A stretch of DNA of 64,000 bases from an uncultured Muribaculaceae bacterium (GTDB lineage Bacteria > Bacteroidota > Bacteroidia > Bacteroidales > Muribaculaceae). Every line of letters begins with the position of its first letter. Within the stretch, counting starts at the first letter, position 1. This document shows positions 55,294 to 63,931 of this stretch, piece after piece. A program made the translations under genes and the position numbers. The stretch covers positions 46,842 through 110,841 of the forward strand of contig CAJTWL010000006.1 in assembly GCA_910579845.1 (NCBI GenBank), read 5' to 3'. Below the pieces are notes generated by a model. That model was given only the letters and a program-made list of their open reading frames with translations. It was not told where the DNA came from and searched no databases.

Positions 55294-56121
55294 ATGGCAA
55301 AAAAGAAGAATGCGGATTTAGATAAGAGTGAAGATAAAATGTCTATGACATTCTGGGACCATCTGGAGGCATTCCGCGGAGTCCTGTTTCGGGTTTCGAT
55401 TGCATTGACGATATGTATGATCGGCTGTTTCATCGTCATGCCATATATTTTTACAGATTATATTCTCGGTCCCGTTTCTTCAGATTTCATAGTTTACAAG
55501 TGGTTGTCCGGCATAAAAGGGGATGGCGTGTGGTTGCCGGATTTCAGTAACGATAAATTCCACGTGGATTTGATAAACATAAATGTGGCGTCTCAATTTA
55601 TGACACAGATAACCACATCTTTCTGGCTGGCTGTCGTGATTGTTTTTCCGTTTCTGATGTACCAGCTCTGGGGCTTTATAAAACCTGCACTTTATGCAAA
55701 CGAGCGCAGGAGTGTATCTGTAGCCTTTACCGGAGGGGCATTGATGTTCTATGTCGGTTGTCTTGTGGGTTATTTCCTGGTATTCCCCTTTACCTTCCGG
55801 TTTCTTTCGCAGTATCAGCTCAGTGCCACAATTGTAAACCAGATTTCACTTGACTCATATATGAGTAATTTCCTGATGCTTATATTAGTGATGGGAATTG
55901 TTTTCGAATTGCCGCTTCTTGCATGGGTGTTGGGATCCATGAGATTGATACATAAGGAAATGTTGCGCAAATACAGGCGCCATGCCGTGGTGGTACTTCT
56001 TATTCTTGCGGCAATAATTACCCCGACTTCCGATCCTTTCACACTGCTGGTTGTGTTTCTGCCTCTATACCTGCTCTACGAACTGAGCATAAAGTGTGTT
56101 CCCTCTAAAAAAGAGGAGTAA
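55294..56121 (+). CDS. tatC: Twin-arginine translocase subunit TatC
   Basis: A 275-residue inner-membrane protein with six hydrophobic helices and the family signatures MTFWDHLEAFRGVLFRV near 18-34 (signal-binding) and the central PFLMYQLWGFIKPALYANERR near 117-137. It is the twin-arginine signal receptor. It is the last gene of the operon; tatA and its probable cargo are upstream. A 50-residue loop (about 60-108) between helices 1 and 2 is typical of Bacteroidetes TatC. Confidence 0.94.
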   Translation: MAKKKNADLDKSEDKMSMTFWDHLEAFRGVLFRVSIALTICMIGCFIVMPYIFTDYILGPVSSDFIVYKWLSGIKGDGVWLPDFSNDKFHVDLININVASQFMTQITTSFWLAVVIVFPFLMYQLWGFIKPALYANERRSVSVAFTGGALMFYVGCLVGYFLVFPFTFRFLSQYQLSATIVNQISLDSYMSNFLMLILVMGIVFELPLLAWVLGSMRLIHKEMLRKYRRHAVVVLLILAAIITPTSDPFTLLVVFLPLYLLYELSIKCVPSKKEE

Positions 56122-56141
56122 ATCTTAGAAACTGTTTAAAT

Positions 56142-56492
56142 TTATTTTCTCAAAATGTTATATGCCACCACAGCATTGTTATGCCGTTCATCGTGGGAGG
56201 AATAAAGAAGAGTCACGACCGGTTTCTGCGCAAGGAGATGGCGCAATGCTGCGAACGAAGGGTTGTCTTCCAATTCTTTGGAATATCGTGTCTCAAATTC
56301 AGACCAGCGGTTATCGGGATCCGCATGAAACCATTCGCGAAGTTCGGAGGAGGGTGCAATATCTTTATCCCATAAGTCATAATGGAATGTCTCGTGTGAG
56401 AGACCTCTCGGCCAAAGTCTGTCTATATAGACTCTGAAACCATCGTCTGCAGACTCTGGATCATAAGCTCGTTTTAGTCTGTATTGTGTCAT
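56142..56492 (-). CDS. DUF488 family protein
   Basis: A 116-residue cytosolic protein with the DUF488 blocks RVYIDRLWPRGLS near 20-32, WFHADP near 54 and LLYSSHDERHNNAVV near 95-109. Family members have no settled role. It is a single gene; its stop codon lies inside a recurrent-motif copy and converges on tatC. Confidence 0.85.
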   Translation of the reverse strand: MTQYRLKRAYDPESADDGFRVYIDRLWPRGLSHETFHYDLWDKDIAPSSELREWFHADPDNRWSEFETRYSKELEDNPSFAALRHLLAQKPVVTLLYSSHDERHNNAVVAYNILRK

Positions 56493-56555
56493 AAGTCGTA
56501 TTCTTATTGCTACTTAAAACATTCAACAAGGCTATCGGGTTCATAGATCCCGTTT

Positions 56556-58043
56556 CTAAAATGTCAGTGGTTGATTGTCTTTAATAAGCAAAAGAACATC
56601 TCCGGGAGAGAGACGATGTCTGCCGTTTGGAATTATATATTTATTCTTTCTGCGTATCATCATCACCAATGTGCCTTCGGGAAGTTGCATTTCTTTCAGG
56701 GTGTCGCCGTTTGTCAGATCCTTTTGTGAAACTGTCATTGTCTGTAACGAAGCGGTATGTTCATCGGACAACTCCACTCCGAATGAATCATCCGTCACCG
56801 TATCGGTATCTACCAGTTTCAGCTTCTTTGCAACCGAAACTATTGATGTCCCTTGTACAACAAGAGATAGAATGGTCACAAAGAATACGATATTAAAAAT
56901 CTGTGATGCTCCGGGTACATCGGCTATTACAGGATATGTTGCGAATATTATAGGCACAGCCCCTCTGAGACCTACCCAAGACACGAATATCCGCGCTTTT
57001 TTTGTGATTTTCTTAAATGGCGCGAGACATAGAAAAACGCCTGCCGGTCGACCGATTATTATCATAAAAGCTCCTATAAGGATTGACACCGGCGCCACAA
57101 CAAGCATCTCATGTGGATTTACAAGTAATCCAAGCATTATAAACACGACTATCTGGGCGAGCCATGTTATGCCGTTCATAAATTTAGTTACGCTCAATTT
57201 TAATGGCAACTTAGAGTTTCCTATGACCATGCCGACAAGATATACCGACAAATAGCCGTTGCCTTGACATATGGACGTAAGGGTGAACGCAAGAAACACA
57301 AGTGCGATGAGAAGAATCGAAATCATAGCGGTCGTTTGTCCGCTATCCTCATTTTTCCCGTTCCCGATTTTTATATAGAACCTGGATAATCTTACACCTA
57401 CCCATCCTAATGCCATGCCGATACATCCACCTACACCAAATTGGAGTATCAACTGAGATAGAATTGTCCATACCGAGAAGCTGTCATCAAGCGAAGCACA
57501 TCCGATCAGCAGTATCGTAAGCATATATGCCATCGGATCGTTGGACCCACTTTCAAGCTCAAGCATAGGACGAAGATTCTGACGTAACCTGATATTTTGT
57601 CCACCTAAGATTCCGAATACTGACGCTGAATCAGTGGAAGACATAGTAGCGGCAAGCAGAAGTGATGAAATTAGAGAAAAATGTATGTTTGTCCATTGTG
57701 CTCCTGAGAGCCAAAAGATAAACAAGCCCGTTAATAAAGCAGTTGTCAGCACGCCGAATGTCGCAAGTGTAATTCCGGGACCTATTACAGGTCGGATTGC
57801 TTTGAAACTTGTACTCAGTCCTCCGCTGAATAAAATTACGCATAAGGCTATCATGCCCACAAACTGGGCGGTATGCATATCGTTAAAATGGACTCCAAGT
57901 CCGTCTACTCCGAAGATCATACCTACAAATAAGAAAACCAACAGCAACGGGAGTCCTGTCCGATAACTTGACTTGCCGATCATCACACCTGCGATGAGCA
58001 AGACTGAACTTACGAGTAGTATGTTTTCTCCGGTTATTTCCAT
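56556..58043 (-). CDS. CPA1-type K+/H+ antiporter (NhaP2/CvrA-like)
   Basis: A 495-residue membrane protein: 12-13 helices (about 6-395) with the ion-binding blocks SSTDSASVFGIL near 134 and SGSNDPMAYMLT near 165 (Asp pair), and a cytosolic C-terminal TrkA_C/RCK_C domain (about 400-495). The RCK_C domain is typical of NhaP2, which exports K+ and keeps cell turgor. A lone gene with short gaps on both sides. Confidence 0.9.
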   Translation of the reverse strand: MEITGENILLVSSVLLIAGVMIGKSSYRTGLPLLLVFLFVGMIFGVDGLGVHFNDMHTAQFVGMIALCVILFSGGLSTSFKAIRPVIGPGITLATFGVLTTALLTGLFIFWLSGAQWTNIHFSLISSLLLAATMSSTDSASVFGILGGQNIRLRQNLRPMLELESGSNDPMAYMLTILLIGCASLDDSFSVWTILSQLILQFGVGGCIGMALGWVGVRLSRFYIKIGNGKNEDSGQTTAMISILLIALVFLAFTLTSICQGNGYLSVYLVGMVIGNSKLPLKLSVTKFMNGITWLAQIVVFIMLGLLVNPHEMLVVAPVSILIGAFMIIIGRPAGVFLCLAPFKKITKKARIFVSWVGLRGAVPIIFATYPVIADVPGASQIFNIVFFVTILSLVVQGTSIVSVAKKLKLVDTDTVTDDSFGVELSDEHTASLQTMTVSQKDLTNGDTLKEMQLPEGTLVMMIRRKNKYIIPNGRHRLSPGDVLLLIKDNQPLTF

Positions 58044-58094
58044 ATAGCGAAGCTCTTATGTTAAAATAACAAGTAAAGTATATTGATCTTTATG

Positions 58095-59288
58095 CTATAA
58101 TCTCCAGGCAGTGTGGATCTTGCGGCGGATGGAAAGGAGATTGAAGAAGATTATTATCAGAGTGATGAGAACTGCAGTACCGATTGTCAGCAGCGGGTTG
58201 CCGGGGATTGCTCCGAGTCCGGCAAGGGAATCGAGATAGTATCTTCTCAGCAGAAAGGTACAGGCTATGGCAAGTACCATGGCTGTCACTGACGATCCTA
58301 TGGCAATTATCCTGTATGGCGATGCCACTGACCTGAGGCTGTAACCGAGCATCAGCAGACGATGGAGTTTCTCTCTGTTTTTCTCCATAAGCAGAGATAT
58401 GGAGAGAAGAAGGATGAATAGAGAGAGAAATGTGATGACAATGCCTATAGCCAGAATTATGCCTATGACTACCTTGAGGAGGAACGAGGCTGATGCCGCA
58501 CTTTTGTCACCTGCAATTTCCCAGTCTTTGGAGTCAAGGAATTTCTTAATGGCAACGTCTCCGGGGCTGGATACCTCCACAATAAGTCTTGACGGTTCTT
58601 GCGGCACTCCGGAGCCGAGCTCACGGTTGCTCCAGTCCATGAATTCCTGAGGTACGAGAATAGTGTTCAGGCGGTTTGAATACCCAGCCACCCGTCCGTT
58701 GTATTGCAGCACTCTGGAGCCGTCGTTGCTCCGGAGTGTGAGTTTAAGAGGTATTCCACTCATGAATCCTTCGGACATCTGCGGAAGTCCGGCAGAGTTC
58801 GCGAATCCGAAATTATATAGGGAGAGGTAGTCTTTTGAGATTATCACGGGTATCTCGTCAACGCCTTCGCGCCATCCCCATTGCGAAGATGCCGCATCCA
58901 CGTAACTGTCGGGTATGGATTCAAAAAACATATTGGTTGATAACCCTTTGCCGGTCTGTTCGATTGAAGCGTATATCTTATAGTCGGCGGCAGTGAACGG
59001 CGCCTGACGTTTCACCCATGGCTGGGATGAGAGTTCCTTTATATCCTCGTCGGAGAATGAGGAGGTCTGTCCGTTGAAGGTATTTTGGGAAGTTATGCGC
59101 TTGTTGATTACCAGATAATCCGAATGGATGAAACTTCCGTCATCCTCCCATATGGATTTGGCATCAAGATAAAACTGCAATCCCCCAAGCACAATGGCAA
59201 GACCCAGGAAGTTGGAGATGATGAATCCTGCGATACGGGCTATGGATGTGTTTTTATATAATAATCGGGATATAAGTGATTGGTTCAT
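58095..59288 (-). CDS. FtsX-like ABC transporter permease
   Basis: A 397-residue permease: helix 1 (about 17-40), a large extracytoplasmic domain (about 41-268) and three C-terminal helices (about 272-300, 325-350, 365-388), the MacB/FtsX layout. Its start overlaps the stop of the ATPase gene by 4 bases, so the two are cotranslated. Such systems move lipoproteins or drive periplasmic enzymes; cargo unknown. Confidence 0.8.
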   Translation of the reverse strand: MNQSLISRLLYKNTSIARIAGFIISNFLGLAIVLGGLQFYLDAKSIWEDDGSFIHSDYLVINKRITSQNTFNGQTSSFSDEDIKELSSQPWVKRQAPFTAADYKIYASIEQTGKGLSTNMFFESIPDSYVDAASSQWGWREGVDEIPVIISKDYLSLYNFGFANSAGLPQMSEGFMSGIPLKLTLRSNDGSRVLQYNGRVAGYSNRLNTILVPQEFMDWSNRELGSGVPQEPSRLIVEVSSPGDVAIKKFLDSKDWEIAGDKSAASASFLLKVVIGIILAIGIVITFLSLFILLLSISLLMEKNREKLHRLLMLGYSLRSVASPYRIIAIGSSVTAMVLAIACTFLLRRYYLDSLAGLGAIPGNPLLTIGTAVLITLIIIFFNLLSIRRKIHTAWRL

Positions 59289-59935
59289 AATGATAATGTT
59301 ACGGGATTAGACAGCAGCAACGGATTGCCTACGGATGTCGAGATTATTCCCGCGCCATTTCGGGCTGCCTCCTCCTCTATCATTTCCGAGGCGATGCGGT
59401 TGTTTACCGGATCAAGATGGCTGACCGGTTCGTCGAGCAGTATGAAATCGAATGGCTGGCATATACTGCGTATAATGGCAACACGCTGTTGCTGACCGAT
59501 TGACATTTTCCCCACCGGATAATCCCTGCGGGCACTGATTCCGATGCGTTCGAGCCAATGTTCTATCTTTGCGTCATCGGCATAACCGGTAAGTCTGTTT
59601 TTGAGCTGGATGTTCTCCCAGGCTGTCAGTTCGGGGAACAGCGACAGATCCTGAGGCAGATAAGCTATGTGACGGCAACGGATCTTCTGCCATTGTGCGA
59701 TAGTCAGATCTCTTGCATCCGTATTATTGAAGTACAATGTTCCGCGATAATCTGTCCGGGATCCGAAAACATAAGCGCACAGCGATGATTTGCCGCCTCC
59801 GCTTGCAGCTTCTATACGGTAATGGATGCCGCGTTCGAAAAGAATACCGGCATTCCATATTTCGGACGAGGGTATCTTTTCATTGATAAAGACCCTCGGC
59901 AACATATTTTCAAGTTTAATTTTCTTAATTTCCAT
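59285..59935 (-). CDS. ABC transporter ATP-binding subunit
   Basis: A 216-residue ATPase of the LolD/MacB-like group: Walker A region ASGGGKSS near 44-51 (first Gly replaced by Ala), Q-loop AYLPQDLSLFPE near 93-104, signature MSIGQQQRV near 143-151 and Walker B FILLDEPVSHLDP near 163-175. The signature is IGQQQ rather than SGGQ, a mild variation. Its start overlaps the lipoprotein gene by 11 bases and its stop the permease by 4, so all three are one operon. Confidence 0.85.
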   Translation of the reverse strand: MEIKKIKLENMLPRVFINEKIPSSEIWNAGILFERGIHYRIEAASGGGKSSLCAYVFGSRTDYRGTLYFNNTDARDLTIAQWQKIRCRHIAYLPQDLSLFPELTAWENIQLKNRLTGYADDAKIEHWLERIGISARRDYPVGKMSIGQQQRVAIIRSICQPFDFILLDEPVSHLDPVNNRIASEMIEEEAARNGAGIISTSVGNPLLLSNPVTLSL

Positions 59936-61280
59936 TCAGCGCATTTTTTGTGAGATAGGCTCTTAGTAAACCGATCATGAGTGATTCATGGTCTTTGGCT
60001 TTGACTTCTATGCTCATCTTCATGCCCCCTTTGTCTGTAGACAGCATGAACGCCGCGTAATCTATTTTCCCTTGGGTCAGTGAATCCGGTGATATTATCA
60101 GACCTGCCATCTTATCCTTTAATACAGAGGCGGTCACATCCGAAGTTATCTTGCCTGAGCAAGTGCCCTTTGTGAAACGCATGGCTCCGTTATCCTGAGT
60201 CACTGAGAAGCCATATTGCGACAGGAGCTGGTTGAGACCGGATGTATTGTTTCCTTTCACCGGAATCACTCCCGATATGTTGTCCGCATTGTCTGCCGCT
60301 ACCATAACAGTTCCCGAGACATCGGAAATCATCCCTGAAATCATGCCTATGACCGACATGCCTTTGCCACGCGTGTCTTTTTTCATGCGGTCGGTAAATT
60401 TAGGAGAGACTGCCAGCATGAGCACGGCATCGCCTGAAATATCCGCCGCCTTGATCTGGTCTGATTCCGCTTTGGAAGCCGGATATAGAAAAGCCGCTAT
60501 GCCGCCTTTGCTGTTCAGCAGGTTCAGATCAATCTCAAGTTCATCTTTGTCGATATCCATATTCCAGATGAACTCTACGGCATCCTCGAAAAGCGCCTCA
60601 AGACCCATCTGCAATGACGCCTTGGTACTGAATTCCATACCGGAAGCATTGAGACAGCCTTTTATGTCTCCCCAGCCACGCATTATTTTGTCCGATTTCA
60701 TGAGCTCATCAGAGATTCCGGCAGAGATGAAACTTTGTTTTTCGCTAAGGGTCGAGAAGTGCCTGATATTGTCGATGTTTATAGTGTTGCGGGATGTCAG
60801 GCAACACCAGAACCGATTGGATGTGAAGGCGATGTTGCCACAGGTTGAGAATTCTCCCGTGGCAGCCGTTTTCTCTCTGAAATGGCTTTCGACCAAGTCC
60901 TTGAATTTATCGGTATCGGAAAGAAATCCGGTGAGATATGAATTGTAGCCCTCTGTAAACAGTGCCATACAAGATGGCTCCACACCTCCATCGCATATTA
61001 AGTCATATAGGAATTCGAGTTTCTTGTCGGTGTTTTCTGCGAAAAACTTCTCGGTCTCTTTGCCGGGGACAATACTTCCTTTTTTCACTTTGAATCCGGA
61101 CTGTTTCAGCAATTCCTCGGAGTCGATGACTCCTACAAAGGAAACATCCGAAGGTATTGAATTGAAAAGTTCGCGAAGGTCACCAGACTTATCGGAAGAG
61201 CAGCTTCCCAGCGCCAGAGAAAGAATCAGGAGGAATGCAAAGCTTAGACAATCTCTTACAAAGGAATTATTTTTTTTCAT
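59925..61280 (-). CDS. Lipoprotein of unknown function (DUF4836-like)
   Basis: A 451-residue lipoprotein (lipobox LALGSC, Cys27). I see no catalytic motif. The opening LFNSIPSDVSFVGVIDSEEL, the middle block of paired beta-alpha units and the ending KMSIEVK fit the DUF4836-like lipoproteins of Bacteroidales, but I am not certain. It is the first gene of an operon with an ABC ATPase and an FtsX-like permease, overlapping the former by 11 bases, so it may be their partner or cargo. Divergent from the aminotransferase gene. Confidence 0.6.
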   Translation of the reverse strand: MKKNNSFVRDCLSFAFLLILSLALGSCSSDKSGDLRELFNSIPSDVSFVGVIDSEELLKQSGFKVKKGSIVPGKETEKFFAENTDKKLEFLYDLICDGGVEPSCMALFTEGYNSYLTGFLSDTDKFKDLVESHFREKTAATGEFSTCGNIAFTSNRFWCCLTSRNTINIDNIRHFSTLSEKQSFISAGISDELMKSDKIMRGWGDIKGCLNASGMEFSTKASLQMGLEALFEDAVEFIWNMDIDKDELEIDLNLLNSKGGIAAFLYPASKAESDQIKAADISGDAVLMLAVSPKFTDRMKKDTRGKGMSVIGMISGMISDVSGTVMVAADNADNISGVIPVKGNNTSGLNQLLSQYGFSVTQDNGAMRFTKGTCSGKITSDVTASVLKDKMAGLIISPDSLTQGKIDYAAFMLSTDKGGMKMSIEVKAKDHESLMIGLLRAYLTKNALNGN

Positions 61281-61297
61281 ATAGGTTTTTCTTTAAG

Positions 61298-61328
61298 TAG
61301 CAAAAATAATAAAAAATTAGTAACTTCG
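61298..61328 (+). promoter_or_regulatory. Promoter of the aminotransferase gene
   Basis: TAGC (61298-61301), 19 bases, TAACTTCG (61321-61328). Its spacer and the following CATATAC are almost the same as those before the cytosolic oxidoreductase gene (51319-51355), with only a few differences over about 45 bases. Confidence 0.55.
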
Positions 61329-61363
61329 CATATACTCTAACTTAATAATAAAATCCTAAGCAA

Positions 61364-62557
61364 ATGTCTCTAATCTCACAGAGAGTCCAGTCTCTTGCTC
61401 CCTCAGCTACACTTGCCATGTCCCAGAAGAGCGCCGAATTACGTGCTCAAGGCATAGACGTAATCAATATGTCGGTCGGAGAGCCCGATTTCAATACTCC
61501 GGATTTCATAAAAGAGGGTGCCAAGCAAGCCATAGATGATAATTTCTCAAGATATACCCCTGTGCCCGGTTACCTGTCGTTGCGCGAGGCTATATGTGAA
61601 AAACTGAACCGCGAAAACGGTCTCGATTTCACGCCTGACCAGATTGTTGTCGGTAACGGAGCCAAGCAGGAGCTGCATAATGCACTTATGGCTACTGTCG
61701 ATCCGGGCGATGAGGTTATCATTCCTGTTCCGGCTTGGGTAAGCTATGTGGAACTTGTGAAGCTTGCAGGAGGCACACCTGTCTATGTCGAGGCCGGCGT
61801 AGATCAGGATTTCAAGATAACACCCGCACAACTTGAGACAGCCATAACACCCCGCACAAAGATGTTGATGCTCAATTCTCCTTCCAACCCGACAGGCAGC
61901 GTGTACACATATGCGGAACTTGAGGAAATAGCAAAGGTCGTGGAAAAGCATCCCGGGTTGCTTGTGCTTGCCGATGACATATATGAGCATATCAATTATT
62001 GTAGCGAAGTGCATAGTATAGCAGAGTTTGCTCCGTTGCGCGACAGAGTCATGATTGTGAACGGAGTTTCCAAGGCTTATGCCATGACAGGATGGCGAAT
62101 AGGCTATCTGGCTGCACCGCTGCCGATTGCGAAGGCTGTGACTAAACTTCAGGGGCAGACCACATCCGGTGCGTCTTCGATAGCGCAGAAAGCCGCCGAG
62201 ACGGCATACAGAGGTTCTCAGGAATGTGTCGAGACAATGCGCAAGGCATTCGAGCGCCGTCGTGATCTGATTGTGGAGCTTGCCAAAGAGATACCCGGCT
62301 GGGTATGCAATGTGCCTCAGGGCGCGTTTTATCTTTTCCCGGAAGTCTCGGCTTATATAGGCAAAAGAACAGAAGACAGGGTGATAGAAAGTTCCGGTGA
62401 CTATGTGATGTATCTTCTCGAGGAGGCTCATGTTGCCGCCGTCGACGGTGCGGCATTCTGTGCCCCGGGCTATCTCCGTCTCTCATATGCCTGTTCGGAG
62501 GAACAGATACGTGAAGCGATGAGGCGTATCAAAGAGGCTTCGCTTAAACTCAATTAA
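61364..62557 (+). CDS. Aspartate aminotransferase (class I, PLP-dependent)
   Basis: A 397-residue aminotransferase that makes aspartate/oxaloacetate and glutamate interconvert in the cytoplasm. The PLP-binding Lys is near 236 in GVSKAYAMTGWRIGY; NSPSNPTG near 170 and the GNGAKQELHNAL block near 98-109 are present, and the C-terminal Arg that holds the substrate carboxylate lies in GYLRLSYA. Length is normal. Its stop is followed at once by a copy of the recurrent motif. Confidence 0.9.
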   Translation: MSLISQRVQSLAPSATLAMSQKSAELRAQGIDVINMSVGEPDFNTPDFIKEGAKQAIDDNFSRYTPVPGYLSLREAICEKLNRENGLDFTPDQIVVGNGAKQELHNALMATVDPGDEVIIPVPAWVSYVELVKLAGGTPVYVEAGVDQDFKITPAQLETAITPRTKMLMLNSPSNPTGSVYTYAELEEIAKVVEKHPGLLVLADDIYEHINYCSEVHSIAEFAPLRDRVMIVNGVSKAYAMTGWRIGYLAAPLPIAKAVTKLQGQTTSGASSIAQKAAETAYRGSQECVETMRKAFERRRDLIVELAKEIPGWVCNVPQGAFYLFPEVSAYIGKRTEDRVIESSGDYVMYLLEEAHVAAVDGAAFCAPGYLRLSYACSEEQIREAMRRIKEASLKLN

Positions 62558-62603
62558 GAGCTTGTTTAAAAATAGATGTCTTTTCAATATTAACCGTAAC
62601 ATA

Positions 62604-63797
62604 ATGCACATGAAAAAGTATTTTCTTACACTGGTCTGTGCCGTGGCAACAATGATGCCGGCAGGGGCTTTTACACCAAACAAGATGGTGATTCCGGATG
62701 TGGAGGGTTATAAAACACTAAAGGGAGATTTCCATATCCACACAGTTTTCTCCGATGCTACCGTATGGCCGACAACACGTGTTCAGGAAGCGATCTGGGA
62801 AGGTCTCGATGTTATAGCGATAACAGACCATGTTGATACTCGCCTGCAGAAGAATCTTAGAAACGGCATTTTCAATCCGGAGAAGGTAGGCCGCAACACC
62901 TCTTATGACATTGCAAAAAAAGCCGCAGGCAAGGATCTGATTGTGATTCGCGGAACAGAAATCTCAAGGGGTATGCCTCCAGGTCACTGGAACTGTCTTT
63001 TTACAGAGGATAATAATAAAATATGTACTGCCGCCGAGAAATATGACGATAATCATATAAAGGCAATGGAGGCAGGTCTGAAGGAAGCCCGCGCCCAGAA
63101 AGGTTTCACAATGTGGAACCATCCCCACTGGGAGAAACATGCGCCCGACACAACTATAATGTGGCCCGAACATAAGAAACTTCTTAAGGAGGGTTATATG
63201 CACGGTATAGAAATCGTCAATGAATTCTGCGGTTATTCTCCGGAAGCTTTCCAGTGGGCACTTGACAATGATCTGACCATACTTGGAAACAGTGACTGCC
63301 ATTCGCCGTTCTTTTATTTCGAGGATTATGGGAATGGCGAACATCGTCCTGTCACACTCGTGTTTGCAGAAAAGAAAAATGCAGAGTCGGTCAGAGAAGC
63401 AATGGATGCGAAGCGCACGGCTGTTGTCGCATATGGGAATGCTTATGGTCGTGAAGCACAGCTGCGTCCTCTTTTCAACGCATGCGTGAAGATAGAGAAT
63501 TTCAAAGTCACAGGTTCAGAGATGAGTTTCAAGGTGAGAAATCTCTCGACAATTCCTGTTACTCTGACTAAAGGCAAAGGCTCTGAGGATGTTTATTATG
63601 CACGTGAGATACGTGTGAAACCGCTGTCGACCACGACTGTGAAAGTTCGTCCTTTGGTAGACAGTAAAGACAAAGCCACCAAATTCAAACCAGGTCAGCA
63701 TATAGTTGCGAATTTCAATGTGACTAACTTTCTTGTAGGTCCTGACAAACCGCTTACTTTCACGGTTGAGGGTACAGCCCCGGAGGCCAAGAGATAA
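62604..63797 (+). CDS. Secreted PHP-domain phosphoesterase
   Basis: A 397-residue protein with a signal peptide (about 1-22, ending MPAGA) and a PHP domain. Metal-binding motifs GDFHIHTVFSD (His43 and His45), ITDHVDT near 71-77, an NHPHWEKH block, and GNSDCH near 223-228 are present, so the trinuclear metal site looks intact. The last 130 residues form a beta-rich domain. Exported PHP proteins are typical of Bacteroidetes; the substrate is unknown. I chose ATG 62604 (or 62610), because the frame before it opens only with TTG 62562 inside the recurrent motif. Confidence 0.82.
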   Translation: MHMKKYFLTLVCAVATMMPAGAFTPNKMVIPDVEGYKTLKGDFHIHTVFSDATVWPTTRVQEAIWEGLDVIAITDHVDTRLQKNLRNGIFNPEKVGRNTSYDIAKKAAGKDLIVIRGTEISRGMPPGHWNCLFTEDNNKICTAAEKYDDNHIKAMEAGLKEARAQKGFTMWNHPHWEKHAPDTTIMWPEHKKLLKEGYMHGIEIVNEFCGYSPEAFQWALDNDLTILGNSDCHSPFFYFEDYGNGEHRPVTLVFAEKKNAESVREAMDAKRTAVVAYGNAYGREAQLRPLFNACVKIENFKVTGSEMSFKVRNLSTIPVTLTKGKGSEDVYYAREIRVKPLSTTTVKVRPLVDSKDKATKFKPGQHIVANFNVTNFLVGPDKPLTFTVEGTAPEAKR

Positions 63798-63823
63798 GAG
63801 ACAGTTTAAACGATTTGAATGTG

Positions 63824-63859
63824 GGGAGCCGGTTCAAAAGAGCCGGCTCCCTGATTTTT
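63824..63859 (+). terminator. Intrinsic terminator after the PHP gene
   Basis: GGGAGCCGGTTC (63824-63835) pairs with GAGCCGGCTCCC (63840-63851), one G-T wobble, loop AAAA, followed by T5 (63855-63859). A recurrent-motif copy overlaps the T-run. Confidence 0.85.
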
Positions 63860-63931
63860 AAACAAGCTCTCAATTTTGCTCATCAAGACTTTTTGTTTCT
63901 AAATTTCTTTATTGTATTACATATGGTTAGA

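Noticed and set aside
62562..62603. TTG start for the PHP-domain gene
   Set aside because: The TTG is inside the recurrent motif and would place a charged stretch before the signal peptide.
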